Shown: positions 24,241-33,662 of the stretch, piece by piece
How positions within the stretch are numbered: the first letter of the stretch is position 1
Layout of the letters: each line of letters starts with the position of its first letter
From: HXMU1420-13 sp965229525
GTDB lineage: Bacteria > Bacteroidota > Rhodothermia > Balneolales > Balneolaceae
Assembly: GCA_965229525.1 (NCBI GenBank)
Contig: OZ245886.1
Location: 1,674,001-1,738,000 of the forward strand
Length of the DNA stretch: 64,000 nucleotides
Reading direction: 5' to 3'
Translations under genes and position numbers: made by a program
The notes under the pieces: model-generated
The model's input: the letters and a program-made list of their open reading frames with translations, nothing else
What the model was told of the DNA's origin: nothing
Database searches by the model: none

Positions 24241-26718
24241 TTACTTGGGCATCGTCACATAATCAGATTGCCAGATTTCATCATTGTAATCTTTGATGGT
24301 TCTATCGCTGGAGAATTTTCCAACTTTCGCCACATTGATGATGGCTTTTCGCATCCACTCGTCCTGATCCCAGAATAATTTTTCCACTTTTTCCTGCTCT
24401 TTAACATACGATTCGTAATCAGCAAGAACCATGAAGTAATCATTCTCATGCAGTAATGCATTGACGATAGGATCGAATAAATGTTTGTCTTCCGGTGAGA
24501 AGAATCCATTCTTGATTTGATCCAATGCACGCTTTAATTCTGCGTTTCCATGATAATATGTTTTTGAATCGTAGCCTGTGCGACGAAGTTCTGCAACTTC
24601 TTCTACCGTTAATCCAAAAATAAAGATATTATCATCACCTACTTCTTCTTTGATCTCAACATTTGCACCATCTAAAGTACCAATGGTCAAAGCTCCATTG
24701 AGTGCAAACTTCATGTTACCCGTACCAGAAGCCTCCATTCCTGCAGTTGAAATCTGCTCAGAAAGATCAGCCGCCGGAATCATTATCTCGGCTAAAGTAA
24801 CGCGGTAGTTATCTAAGAAAATACACTTAAGCTTGTCTTTCACATCAGGATCGTTGTTAACGATTTCACCTATAGCATTGATCAACTTAATGTGCATTTT
24901 TGCCATTGCATAGCCAGGTGCAGCTTTACCGCCAAAAATTACGGTACGAGGAACCACCTTCAGGTTAGGATTCTCTTTGATACGATTGTAAAGGGTGATC
25001 ACATGAAGAGCGGCCATTAACTGACGCTTGTATTCATGAATACGCTTAATCTGGATATCAAACAATGAGTTTGGATCCACTTCAATACCTTGCGTATCAT
25101 AAATGTAATCAGCCAGGCGCTTTTTGTTAGCAAGCTTAATTTTAGCAAACTTCTTCTTGAATTTTGGATCATCAGCAAACTTTTCAACATCCTGAAGTTT
25201 ATCAAGATCAGTGACCCAATCATCACCAATATTATCCGATATTAAAGATGAAAGCTCAACATTACACTGCTTCAACCAACGTCTAGGAGTTATCCCATTC
25301 GTTTTGTTGGTGAATTTAGTGGGGTATAATTCATGAAAATCATGAAACATATTCTCAACAAGTAGCTTTGAATGTAACGCAGCTACACCGTTTACTTTGT
25401 GGGAGCCTACGATACCCAAATGAGCCATATGAACGACCGGGTGTTCACCTTCACCTACAATACTCATTCTACTCATTTTATATTTATCATCGCCGAACTT
25501 CACTTTAATCTCATCCATGAATCTTCGGTTGATTTCATAAATGATATTAAGGTGACGGGGTAATAAGTTTCTCATTAACGAAACCGGCCACTTTTCCAGA
25601 GCTTCTGGCAATAAAGTATGGTTTGTATACGCCATCGTTTTTGTGGTGATGTCCCAGGCTTTATCCCAACCCATATCTTCTTCATCCAATAACACGCGCA
25701 TCAATTCAGGAATGGCAAGATTTGGATGTGTGTCATTACACTGAACCGCTACTTTTTCAGGAAGTTTAGTCCAGTCATCTGTTTGATTTTTGAATCTTCG
25801 GATAATGTCTTGCATGGAAGCAGATACAAGAAAATATTCTTGCTTCAAGCGCAATTCCTGGCCTACAAATACTTTATCGTTTGGATATAGTACACGTGTG
25901 ATGTTTTGCTCTAACTGATTTTCACGAACGGCATCTATGTATTGGCCTTGATTAAAACTATGAAGATCTAGAGCAGTATCTGATTCTGCTTTCCAAAGGC
26001 GTAAATTGTTTACGAGATTGTTGTTATAGCCCGGAATCATAGTGTCGTAGGCTACGGCTAGTACTTTTTCTGTATTCTCCCACTTGTAATCGATACCACC
26101 GCCTGTCTTTGGCGCCATATGTTGATGTCCATAAAAATCAACCGGATATTGGATTTTTGGGCGAACAATGTCCCAGGGATTTCCATATCGTAACCACAAA
26201 TCCGGTTTTTCAATTTGATAGCCGTTTTGAATTTGCTGATAGAAAATTCCATAATCATAACGGAGTCCATATCCGGTAGCAGGAACCCCTAATGTAGCCA
26301 TTGAATCAAGGAAGCAGGCTGCTAATCTTCCAAGGCCACCATTTCCGAGACCAGCATCCCATTCTGCATTTTTCAAGTCATCGTAATCCAGGCCAAGGTC
26401 GGCACATGCATCGGCCACCTCTTGCTGCACATCAAGATTTACAACCATGTTATCGAGAAGTCGACCAATTAAGTATTCCATCGACAAGTAATACACCCTT
26501 TTTACTCCGGAATGATGATAGTGCTGCTGTGTAGTTATCCACTTATCATGCAGTCGATCAATTAGCGTAAGTACCAAACTACGATACTCATCCCAGGGCG
26601 TTTTAGAGAAATCATCTTTTGCGAGAGTATGTCGCATATGAAGCTTGATGTCTTCTCTTAGTGACTCTTTATTTAGTCCTGTGCGGACTTCAACATCTGT
26701 TAATTTCTTTTTTGCCAT
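24241..26718 (-). CDS. glgP: Glycogen/alpha-glucan phosphorylase
   Basis: The 825-residue protein is a full-length GT35 phosphorylase. It has the N-terminal VYYLSMEYLIGR block, GLGNGGLGRLAACFLDS, GYGLRYDYGIF, the NDTHP strand (VAVQCNDTHPNLAIPELMR) and the PLP region SGTGNMKFALNGALTIGT with the Schiff-base Lys. It releases glucose-1-phosphate from the non-reducing ends of glycogen. A LacI-type operator palindrome lies 28 nt upstream of the ATG and a terminator follows the stop, so it is a single-gene unit. The other glycogen genes (glgB, malQ) are 10 kb away on the other strand. Confidence 0.98.
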   Translation of the reverse strand: MAKKKLTDVEVRTGLNKESLREDIKLHMRHTLAKDDFSKTPWDEYRSLVLTLIDRLHDKWITTQQHYHHSGVKRVYYLSMEYLIGRLLDNMVVNLDVQQEVADACADLGLDYDDLKNAEWDAGLGNGGLGRLAACFLDSMATLGVPATGYGLRYDYGIFYQQIQNGYQIEKPDLWLRYGNPWDIVRPKIQYPVDFYGHQHMAPKTGGGIDYKWENTEKVLAVAYDTMIPGYNNNLVNNLRLWKAESDTALDLHSFNQGQYIDAVRENQLEQNITRVLYPNDKVFVGQELRLKQEYFLVSASMQDIIRRFKNQTDDWTKLPEKVAVQCNDTHPNLAIPELMRVLLDEEDMGWDKAWDITTKTMAYTNHTLLPEALEKWPVSLMRNLLPRHLNIIYEINRRFMDEIKVKFGDDKYKMSRMSIVGEGEHPVVHMAHLGIVGSHKVNGVAALHSKLLVENMFHDFHELYPTKFTNKTNGITPRRWLKQCNVELSSLISDNIGDDWVTDLDKLQDVEKFADDPKFKKKFAKIKLANKKRLADYIYDTQGIEVDPNSLFDIQIKRIHEYKRQLMAALHVITLYNRIKENPNLKVVPRTVIFGGKAAPGYAMAKMHIKLINAIGEIVNNDPDVKDKLKCIFLDNYRVTLAEIMIPAADLSEQISTAGMEASGTGNMKFALNGALTIGTLDGANVEIKEEVGDDNIFIFGLTVEEVAELRRTGYDSKTYYHGNAELKRALDQIKNGFFSPEDKHLFDPIVNALLHENDYFMVLADYESYVKEQEKVEKLFWDQDEWMRKAIINVAKVGKFSSDRTIKDYNDEIWQSDYVTMPK

Positions 26719-26742
26719 TGTATGTCAATTTCTACTAGTATA

Positions 26743-26760
26743 AATGTAAGCGCTTACGTT
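26743..26760. promoter_or_regulatory. LacI-family operator palindrome upstream of glgP
   Basis: AATGTAAGCGCTTACGTT has a perfect 12-bp palindromic core GTAAGCGCTTAC (26746-26757), with two further outer pairs and one mismatch. It has the CG-centred shape of LacI/GalR-family operators and of cre sites. It sits 28-39 nt before the glgP start codon, where it could block or modulate the promoter. No LacI-type regulator gene is in the window. Confidence 0.65.
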
Positions 26761-26781
26761 AAGCTAAAATCTTATAACTCT

Positions 26782-27657
26782 TTAATTTTCTTTTTTATAC
26801 ACTCCAAGATCAGGAGTAAACCCTGGCTGGGTTAGGTTAACAGGAAAATTCAAGCTATGAAACGACTCGTAGGCGTCAATAGCAACAAAATCCTGCAAAA
26901 AAATGCCAAACACGCTGGAACCGCTTCCACTCATGCTGGCGTAGGTTGCTCCGTAATCATAGAATTGATCTTTGAGATTTCCGACTAATTCTAACCGAGG
27001 AAAAACGGCTGGTTCTAAATCATTTTGAAGCAGATAATTCCATTCTTCGATTTCCTGTTCAATCAGCAGATTTCGAAGAGAAAAATCAGGCTCAGCATTA
27101 GGTATACAATTCTTATATGCTTCGGGAGTAGAACTAAAAACTTCTGGAAACACAGTTATGATATGTGCTTCTGGCTGGATGTCTAAATATTCGATTTCAT
27201 CTCCAAATCTTGTGCCAAAACCAGCCTTGCCACGAACAAAGAAAGGTACATCAGCACCTAATTGTTTGCCAAGTTCGGCCAGATCATCAACAGAAAGTCC
27301 GAGATTAGAAATCTTGTTCAACATACGAAGTGTTGTTGCTGCATTACTACTACCGCCACCAAGCCCGGCACCTGCAGGAATTCTTTTTTCCACATAAATA
27401 CTAAACTCGTCGCGCAATCCAGCTTCAGATTGAAGTAATTTAATAGCGCGAACAATCAAGTTAGAGTCATCAATTGGGATTGTTGGTTCGCTCATTTCAA
27501 GGTTCATCGCCGATGACGGCCGAACTTCGAAACGATCATTCCAGGCAATAAAACAAAAGCCGGTTTCAATCGTGTGATACCCATTTGGTAATCTCTCAAG
27601 AACATTTAGTCCTAGATTAATTTTGGCGTAGGAATTCGATACCCACAAATCATTCAT
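26782..27657 (-). CDS. ispE: 4-diphosphocytidyl-2-C-methyl-D-erythritol kinase
   Basis: The 291-residue GHMP kinase starts with SYAKINLGLNVLERLPNGYH. It carries the ATP-binding loop PAGAGLGGGSSNAATTLR (~94-111), the GADVPFFVRG motif with catalytic Asp, and the third motif MSGSGSSVFGIF. It phosphorylates CDP-ME in the MEP isoprenoid pathway. Its start codon lies inside the end of the cca gene (8-nt overlap), so the two are translationally coupled. Confidence 0.96.
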   Translation of the reverse strand: MNDLWVSNSYAKINLGLNVLERLPNGYHTIETGFCFIAWNDRFEVRPSSAMNLEMSEPTIPIDDSNLIVRAIKLLQSEAGLRDEFSIYVEKRIPAGAGLGGGSSNAATTLRMLNKISNLGLSVDDLAELGKQLGADVPFFVRGKAGFGTRFGDEIEYLDIQPEAHIITVFPEVFSSTPEAYKNCIPNAEPDFSLRNLLIEQEIEEWNYLLQNDLEPAVFPRLELVGNLKDQFYDYGATYASMSGSGSSVFGIFLQDFVAIDAYESFHSLNFPVNLTQPGFTPDLGVYKKEN

Positions 27658-29068
27658 TAATAAATTCCTCTTTATGGTTCATCATATATTCAAAAGCAGC
27701 ATCGTGATTATTTGGAATCTCTCCGTTTAGAATAGCTTCTTTCACCGCATTTTTTATGTTTCCAATTATAATACTAGGTGGTATTTGAAGAGCTTCCATA
27801 ATTTCTTCCCCAGAAAGCGGATTTTTCCAATTCCGAATTCTGTCTTTCTCCTCAACTTCAACAATCTTCTGTTCAACTTTAGTGAAGTTATTCTGATACT
27901 TCTTCACTTTGAACTCGTTTTTACTGGTGATGTCTGCCCTACACAATGCCATCAAATCATCAATATCGTTTCCGGCATCAAAAATTAAACGTCGAACGGC
28001 GCTATCACTTACAATATCCGAAACAAGCGCTATTGGTCTAAGATGAAGTCGTACCATTTTTTGTACATATTTCATACGCTCATCCAGAGGTAAGCCAAGT
28101 CGTTTAAATATTCGATACGTCCATTTCGCCCCAAGTGCATCATGACCGTGAAAGGTCCAGCCAATTCCCTCTTCAAATCTTTGGGTGGGTGGTTTAGCAA
28201 TATCATGCATAATAGCTGCCCATCGTAGCCATAAATTGTCGCTCACCTTGGCGACATTATCCAAAACCTCAAGTGTATGCCAGAAATTATCTTTATGACG
28301 ATGCCCATTCACTTCTTGCACCCCATGCAGGTTGTGCATTTCAGGGAAGAATTGTCTCAATAATCCAGTTTTAAAAAGTAGTGCAAACCCAATGGAGGGT
28401 TTTTTTGACAATATGATTTTATTTAGTTCGTCGAGAATTCGCTCTTTTGAGATGATCTCTAATCTTGAAGCCATTTTCTGAATGGAAGCAAAAGTTTCAT
28501 CGGCTATTGAAAACTCGAGTTGACATGCAAAACGTACCGCTCTCATCATTCGAAGCGGGTCGTCGTTGAAAGTTTTATCCGGATCGATGGGAGTACGGAT
28601 AATTTTATTCTTCAAGTCAGCTAATCCACCAAAAGGATCATTTAATACTCCAAGATCCATTTCATTTAACGACCAGGACATGGCATTGATAGTTAAATCT
28701 CTGCGTTCCTGATCATCCTGAAGGGTTCCATCCTCAACAATCGGCTTTCTAGAATCTCTACGATAACTCTCTTTTCTTGCTCCAACGAACTCAAGCTCGA
28801 GAGTTCCAGTTTTTATTTGGGCAGTTCCAAATTGTTTGAATACGGATAAATGTGAGCCCGGAAGTGAGGAATGAACTAACTCGGCAAGTTTAATTCCCGA
28901 ACCAAGTGTAACAAAATCTATATCAGGTTCTTCTTTCAGTCGATTTAAATAATAATCGCGAACATATCCGCCCACTACAAACACCGGTTGATGAAGTTGT
29001 TTTCCAGCATTTGAAATAACTTCGAATACTTTTTTGTGGTTTGATGGAATCTGATGGATAAAATTCAT
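27650..29068 (-). CDS. cca: CCA-adding tRNA nucleotidyltransferase / poly(A) polymerase family, with HD domain
   Basis: The frame opens at 29095; I prefer the ATG at 29068 (MNFIHQIPSNHKKVF) because family members start close to the catalytic domain; 29074 is an alternative. The class II nucleotidyltransferase core has FVVGGYVRDYYL, then the metal-binding DID of EPDIDFVTLG, and the RRDLTINAMS block. The head domain follows (PLRMMRAVRFACQL). An HD domain is in the C-terminal half (WHTLEVLDN ... WAAIMHDIAKP). It adds or repairs the tRNA 3' CCA end. Full CCA-adding activity versus A-adding only cannot be told from sequence by eye. It overlaps ispE by 8 nt. Confidence 0.92.
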   Translation of the reverse strand: MNFIHQIPSNHKKVFEVISNAGKQLHQPVFVVGGYVRDYYLNRLKEEPDIDFVTLGSGIKLAELVHSSLPGSHLSVFKQFGTAQIKTGTLELEFVGARKESYRRDSRKPIVEDGTLQDDQERRDLTINAMSWSLNEMDLGVLNDPFGGLADLKNKIIRTPIDPDKTFNDDPLRMMRAVRFACQLEFSIADETFASIQKMASRLEIISKERILDELNKIILSKKPSIGFALLFKTGLLRQFFPEMHNLHGVQEVNGHRHKDNFWHTLEVLDNVAKVSDNLWLRWAAIMHDIAKPPTQRFEEGIGWTFHGHDALGAKWTYRIFKRLGLPLDERMKYVQKMVRLHLRPIALVSDIVSDSAVRRLIFDAGNDIDDLMALCRADITSKNEFKVKKYQNNFTKVEQKIVEVEEKDRIRNWKNPLSGEEIMEALQIPPSIIIGNIKNAVKEAILNGEIPNNHDAAFEYMMNHKEEFINE

Positions 29069-29120
29069 AGCCATAAAAGATAGGAATGAATACATTGGGT
29101 TTCATCGGGTTGTTTAGGAA

Positions 29121-29133
29121 TTTGTATTTTCAC
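29121..29133 (+). promoter_or_regulatory. Possible -7 promoter element for the UspA-like gene
   Basis: TTTGTATTTTCAC lies 32 nt before the ATG at 29165 and resembles the TTTGTAnnTTT boxes upstream of other plus-strand genes in the window. Confidence 0.3.
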
Positions 29134-29164
29134 AAATCGATCTACTAATAACAGGTATACTACT

Positions 29165-29566
29165 ATGAATTTTCCTACTAAATGGTTGATTGCTACAAAT
29201 GGTACTAAGTATGCAAGTATTGCAGTAAAACATGCAGGTGCGCTTAGTGCTTTTTTAAAAGAAAAACCCATCGTTACTATCCTTGTTGTAGCGAATACAA
29301 AAGAAGATGAAGATACAGCTCTTGGAATTGTTGAGATGGCAAAATATCTGTTTGAAGAAGAAGGAAGTAATATCGTTGAGCCACATCTTGAAGTACGGAT
29401 TGGAAAACCAGGCGAGACGATTGTAGATACAGCCAAAGATTTGGAATGTGATCAGATATTTATTGGCGGAGCCGATTTCAAATGGGATATAAATGATGAT
29501 TCTCCTGGAGGGGTGAGTAATTTCATCATCGCCAACTTTGATGGTACAATTACGGTGGTAAAGTAG
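29165..29566 (+). CDS. Universal stress protein (UspA-like)
   Basis: The 133-residue protein has the Usp alpha/beta fold: WLIATNGTKYASIAVKHA at the N-terminus, VTILVVANTKE as beta2, EVRIGKPGETIVDTAKDLECDQIFIGG and a closing TITVVK strand. The ATP-binding Gly-rich loop (G-2x-G-9x-G-S/T) is only partly recognisable (GGADFKW...GGVSN), so nucleotide binding is uncertain. It is monocistronic between the divergent cca gene and the convergent TIM-barrel gene, whose stop is 2 nt away. Confidence 0.8.
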   Translation: MNFPTKWLIATNGTKYASIAVKHAGALSAFLKEKPIVTILVVANTKEDEDTALGIVEMAKYLFEEEGSNIVEPHLEVRIGKPGETIVDTAKDLECDQIFIGGADFKWDINDDSPGGVSNFIIANFDGTITVVK

Positions 29567-29567
29567 A

Positions 29568-30506
29568 TTAAACTCCTGATTCTTTAATCACACCCAAGGT
29601 TTTTTCTAACCCTTCTTTGGCAACAGCCAATAAATCTCTGTTATGGTATTCCCTGTTATAGAGCTCTAGAGAAATACACCCTCTAAAACCAGTCTCATAT
29701 AAATCACTTAAAATGGCAGGTAAAGGTAAAATTCCATCTCCTGGAAATACACGATCACCATCTTGTACCACTTCAGGTAAAAAATTAGGGGGTACATCAG
29801 CAAATTGAAAAATTGCAATGGAAGAACCAGCAATTTTAGACAATCCTTCAAATCCACCCTCGCTTTTAAACATATGGAAGGTATCAGGAATAACTTTTGC
29901 TTCAGGATGATTTGCGTCTAATACAATTGCCATAGCTTGTCCCAGGCTTTTAACAGGAAAATGGGTTACGAATACCAACGCTGGTTTAAGACCAAATTCG
30001 TTCAATCCAATCTCGATGATCTGGCGATAATGATTTGCAGCTGTTTTTACAGAATAAGGCTCCCCAATAGTATTTGGAATTACCTGAATGTGCTCAGATC
30101 CAATTTCTTTCGCCAACCGCATTCTATTTCTAGTGCCTTCTAAACTATGCTGAAAATCGATTTCATTTTGAGGAATAGCATTCCATAAGCCGATGACACT
30201 TGGTACAAATAGGCCGAGTTCTTTTATACGTTTACCAAGTTCAACAACATTACCCCCATTGTTTTCATATTCAATCAGTTCTCTATCCCAAGGCTCGATA
30301 GCGTCATAACCTGCTTCTGCGGCAATCTCTACCTTTTCTTCTAAACTGGCGGGTAAAATGGTGTAGGTATCGAGACAGATTGGCCATGGCGAAACTCCAT
30401 TCTGCCATCTTTTCTCTTGTCGATTATTTTGAGTAGGAATTATTTTTGGCAAAAAAGCGCCACTTAACCAAGCCGAGCTAAGTGTAAAGAAAGATCTACG
30501 TTTCAT
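29568..30506 (-). CDS. Tat-exported sugar isomerase/epimerase-like TIM-barrel protein
   Basis: The 312-residue protein starts with a twin-arginine type signal (MKRRSFFTLSSAWLSGAFLP). It has an AP-endonuclease-2/xylose-isomerase-like barrel: AAEAGYDAIEPWDRE, SEHIQVIPNTIG, FVTHFPVK, VIPDTFHMFKSEGG, FQFADVPP and GCISLELYNREY. Metal ligands are plausible at Glu, Asp-x-x-His and the late Glu, but substrate is not predictable. Tat export implies a cofactor or metal loaded before export. It is 24 nt downstream of the SDR gene on the same strand, so the pair may act on one metabolite. Confidence 0.82.
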   Translation of the reverse strand: MKRRSFFTLSSAWLSGAFLPKIIPTQNNRQEKRWQNGVSPWPICLDTYTILPASLEEKVEIAAEAGYDAIEPWDRELIEYENNGGNVVELGKRIKELGLFVPSVIGLWNAIPQNEIDFQHSLEGTRNRMRLAKEIGSEHIQVIPNTIGEPYSVKTAANHYRQIIEIGLNEFGLKPALVFVTHFPVKSLGQAMAIVLDANHPEAKVIPDTFHMFKSEGGFEGLSKIAGSSIAIFQFADVPPNFLPEVVQDGDRVFPGDGILPLPAILSDLYETGFRGCISLELYNREYHNRDLLAVAKEGLEKTLGVIKESGV

Positions 30507-30529
30507 GAGCGTATACTATAATAAATAAT

Positions 30530-31222
30530 CTACCAGTTTATTGGTTCACCATCTCTGAAAAACCCACCTGTTGGTCCATCATTTTCTAATGTTGCTGCCC
30601 AAACGATTCCCCGGGCACCTTCTTCCACAGATCGAGTTGCATTCATTCCACCCATGTCGGTTCGTACCCAGCCCGGACACACTGCATTTACTTTAATCCC
30701 TGTGGAGTTCAATTTAGCTGCTAATTGAATTGTAAGAACGTTCATTGCAGCTTTAGATGCTGAATAAGCGGGAGTTCCAGGAGTCATGTCTATTAAAGAT
30801 CCGGCTCCACTAGATACATTTACTATGTTGCCCCGGCTACTTTTTTTGATAAGTGGTAATAGAGCAACTGTCAACTTCCATGGGGCTAGAAAATTTGTAT
30901 TCGTTGCTTCTTCAACAACACTCCAATCAGGATTCGCAACATCATTTCCCGTGTCATAATGTATTCCAGCATTGTTAACAAGAACATCGAGTACTCCAAA
31001 CTTATCTTCGATGAAGTAGCGTAACTTTTCGATGTCACTATCGAGGTTTACATCCAAATGATGGTAATAAACATCTTTACCTGCTACACGAAACAATTCT
31101 GCGGCGGCATTTCCTTTTTCATCATTTCGGCCTGTTAATATTACTGAGTAATTCAGATCTGCCAGTTGTTTTACAGTTTCCAGGCCCAGTCCGCGATAGG
31201 CTCCAGTTACAAGTGCTATCAT
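30530..31222 (-). CDS. Short-chain dehydrogenase/reductase
   Basis: The 230-residue classical SDR has the NAD(P) motif TGAYRGLG (residues 6-13), the NNAG motif (VLVNNAGI), catalytic Ser in NVSSGAGS and the YSASK catalytic Tyr-Lys, then CPGWVRTDMGG. A basic residue after beta2 (TGRN) suggests NADP(H). Sequence style is that of carbonyl-reductase-like SDRs. Substrate is unknown. It sits between the lytic transglycosylase gene (15 nt upstream) and the TIM-barrel gene. Confidence 0.9.
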   Translation of the reverse strand: MIALVTGAYRGLGLETVKQLADLNYSVILTGRNDEKGNAAAELFRVAGKDVYYHHLDVNLDSDIEKLRYFIEDKFGVLDVLVNNAGIHYDTGNDVANPDWSVVEEATNTNFLAPWKLTVALLPLIKKSSRGNIVNVSSGAGSLIDMTPGTPAYSASKAAMNVLTIQLAAKLNSTGIKVNAVCPGWVRTDMGGMNATRSVEEGARGIVWAATLENDGPTGGFFRDGEPINW

Positions 31223-31237
31223 AAATAGTTGTTTAAG

Positions 31238-32419
31238 TTAGTTTTCGCTCCAGGATTCGTAGAGCTTTGATCTATCAACAACTTTTCTAAGGTAGTCTCT
31301 CGTTTCCTCATAGGGAAGATTTATGATTAGGTGCTCATAATTTTCCTGAGGTGTCATTGCCTCTATTTGCGCCATAGCACGAGACTTGCTGCCGCTAGAA
31401 TCATAGGCTTTATAAACATTGCCTGTACCTGTATTATAAGCAGATATTGCGAGGTATTGCTTACTCAAATCATTTGTCACATCACGAAGATATCTATTGA
31501 GTAAGATGTCAACATATGCGCAGCCTAACTCAACATTATTTTCGGGGACAAAAAGAAAATCAGGAGTTGGAAAACCGTCTTCATCATGCACACTTCTGTA
31601 GGCATCGGCTCCGCCGCTAGTCGGAACTAGTTGCATTAGTCCGTAAGCATTTGCTGGAGATTGTGCCATCGGGTTGAAGTAAGATTCTGTATGTATGATG
31701 GCAAAAACCAAAGGTGGTGCAATTTCATATTCTTCAGAAAAATTGTAAACGTAATCCTGAACTTTCACAGCTCTGGTTTGGATGGAACTGGGAGCCAACG
31801 AAAAATTTATCGAGAGTAAGGTTCGTTCCACACCATCTTCTCCAACCACTTGTTGCACTTCAACTTCATTTTCTTCAACTATTCGCTCAGCTACTTCTTC
31901 ATCACTTTCACCGGGTTCTCTGTCAATTTGATCTTGAAGAACAGGTTCATCAAGAACAGGTTCGTCGCCGGCTTCTTCTGATTCGAATCCCATTTCTGTA
32001 CCTTGATTATTGATCGTCTCCACTACTTTTTCCGGAAGCTCTTCTATAGCTGCCTGAACATCTTCAGGGTTTTCTACTAAAACCTCAACAATAACTTCAT
32101 CTTCTTCAAAATCGACTTCTACCCTGGTATTACCCCCATTAATATATTCTACCCATTCTGTTTTAGATCGTTCTTTAAAGTCGCCCCATTTTTCTTCCAT
32201 GTCTGATTTAAAATCTTCAAACTCTGCTAAGACCCGTTCACGATAGGCTTCATACTCGGCAAGAGTAGCAGCAACTGCTGCGTCTCTATCATTCTCAGTA
32301 TTAAATTGTTGCATAGCTCTGCGTATGCTATCCTGATAAGCCTGAAAGTCAGAAATCTGCGCCGAAACGTAATCTGAACCAAATAAAAGTAGAAAAAGTA
32401 GTAATCCTAAGTTCCGCAT
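31238..32419 (-). CDS. Periplasmic lytic transglycosylase, MltC-like, with acidic N-terminal region
   Basis: I place the start at the ATG at 32419, which gives a clean signal peptide (MRNLGLLLFLLLFGSDYVSAQ); the frame itself opens at 32488. The mature N-terminal half is helical and highly charged (EYEAYRERVLAEFEDFKSD), resembling the MltC N-domain, and includes an acidic stretch with repeated DEPVL. The C-terminal half is an SLT domain with catalytic Glu in IIHTESYFNP, AYGLMQLVP, and AISAYNTGTGNVYKA. It cuts the glycan strand of peptidoglycan to 1,6-anhydroMurNAc. It is 112 nt downstream of the nucleotidyltransferase gene. Confidence 0.9.
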   Translation of the reverse strand: MRNLGLLLFLLLFGSDYVSAQISDFQAYQDSIRRAMQQFNTENDRDAAVAATLAEYEAYRERVLAEFEDFKSDMEEKWGDFKERSKTEWVEYINGGNTRVEVDFEEDEVIVEVLVENPEDVQAAIEELPEKVVETINNQGTEMGFESEEAGDEPVLDEPVLQDQIDREPGESDEEVAERIVEENEVEVQQVVGEDGVERTLLSINFSLAPSSIQTRAVKVQDYVYNFSEEYEIAPPLVFAIIHTESYFNPMAQSPANAYGLMQLVPTSGGADAYRSVHDEDGFPTPDFLFVPENNVELGCAYVDILLNRYLRDVTNDLSKQYLAISAYNTGTGNVYKAYDSSGSKSRAMAQIEAMTPQENYEHLIINLPYEETRDYLRKVVDRSKLYESWSEN

Positions 32420-32530
32420 AACCTTCCCCGATTGTAAGCAATTCTGGATGGAATATAGATAACCGGTAATAAAGGTGGTAATACCCAATTAAGGTGAATT
32501 TTGTTCCTCAAGTTTTGGAACAATCCACGA

Positions 32531-33538
32531 TTACTTTTGGATAGACACCGTTGAATGATCTCCGATATCAATTGATCCAGATACATTAGAAACTTGTGTA
32601 AAGGCTCCAATTGTTGAACCTTCTACATTGGTATTACTAATTTCGGCAGATTCTCGAATAATTGAATTCGAAATTTGTGAGTTTATAATAGTGGCGCCGG
32701 CTTCGATACTTACTTTTGGCCCAATGGTAGATCCTTCAATGGTAACGCCATCACCGATAAATACTGGTGGAATAATCTGTGAGTTTGGATAATTCTTATT
32801 ATCGAACGGATGATTTTCTTTTTCTAAAATCTCACCAGTAGTTTCTAGCCAGGCAGGCAATGTTCCACAATCAAGCCATTCATCTACTGTAGCGGTTTTG
32901 AACAGCTTCCCATTATTGATCATATTATCGAGCGCCTCAGTTAAGAAATACTCTCCTCCCGGGCCTTGAATATCTTCATCCATAATTCGTTGAAGTTCGC
33001 CAAGCAGTCCTTCACCATCTTTGAAATAATAAACACCGATGATTGCAAGATCAGATATGAATTCCTTTGGCTTTTCCACAAATCCGGTGATTTTTTCACC
33101 ATCATAAACGGCAACCCCGAATCGTGATGGGTCATCAACCTTTTTAAGCCATATAACACTGTCGGCATCTTCGATATTAAATGTATCTTTGCTATCAAAA
33201 AGTGTATCAGCGAATGCAACAATAACTTCGCCATCTAAATCGTCTTTTGCACAATACACAGCGTGCGCCGTTCCGAGAGCAACTTCCTGAACACGAAAGG
33301 TTGCTTTCACATTATGTCGGGAACTCATCGCTAAAAGATCTTTTTTAATCTGTCGACCAAAATCTGGACCCAATATGTATACGATTTCAGTTATCTCGCG
33401 ATCTAAAGTTCGGATGAAGGTCTCAACCAAACGCTCTATTATCATAGTGCCTGCAACTGGCAATAAAGGTTTTGGAACAGTGTGAGAATGTGGCCGTACG
33501 CGGGTACCTCTACCCGCCATTGGGATAATTAATTTCAT
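32531..33538 (-). CDS. Sugar-phosphate nucleotidyltransferase with left-handed beta-helix
   Basis: The 335-residue protein begins with the signature MAGRGTRVRPHSHTVPKPLL (residues 7-26) of NTP-sugar pyrophosphorylases, and has the FADTLF metal-site strand, GFVEKPKEF and EYFLTEALDNMI. Residues ~250-335 hold irregular hexapeptide repeats (GDGVTIEGSTIGPKVSIEAG), so it has a GlmU/RmlA-like two-domain build but lacks a full acetyltransferase module. It likely makes an activated sugar such as UDP- or dTDP-hexose for the envelope. It is divergent from the membrane Mur ligase gene, which fits a wall or capsule role. Confidence 0.88.
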   Translation of the reverse strand: MKLIIPMAGRGTRVRPHSHTVPKPLLPVAGTMIIERLVETFIRTLDREITEIVYILGPDFGRQIKKDLLAMSSRHNVKATFRVQEVALGTAHAVYCAKDDLDGEVIVAFADTLFDSKDTFNIEDADSVIWLKKVDDPSRFGVAVYDGEKITGFVEKPKEFISDLAIIGVYYFKDGEGLLGELQRIMDEDIQGPGGEYFLTEALDNMINNGKLFKTATVDEWLDCGTLPAWLETTGEILEKENHPFDNKNYPNSQIIPPVFIGDGVTIEGSTIGPKVSIEAGATIINSQISNSIIRESAEISNTNVEGSTIGAFTQVSNVSGSIDIGDHSTVSIQK

Positions 33539-33662
33539 ATATTTGCTACTGCTGAAAGCTAGGTTATTTTAGTCGCGCAAAATATACTATTCCGCGAATT
33601 AAAAAGCCGATCATCACCAGACGAATATATAATCATCACACAAACCTAATATTCAGTTACCC

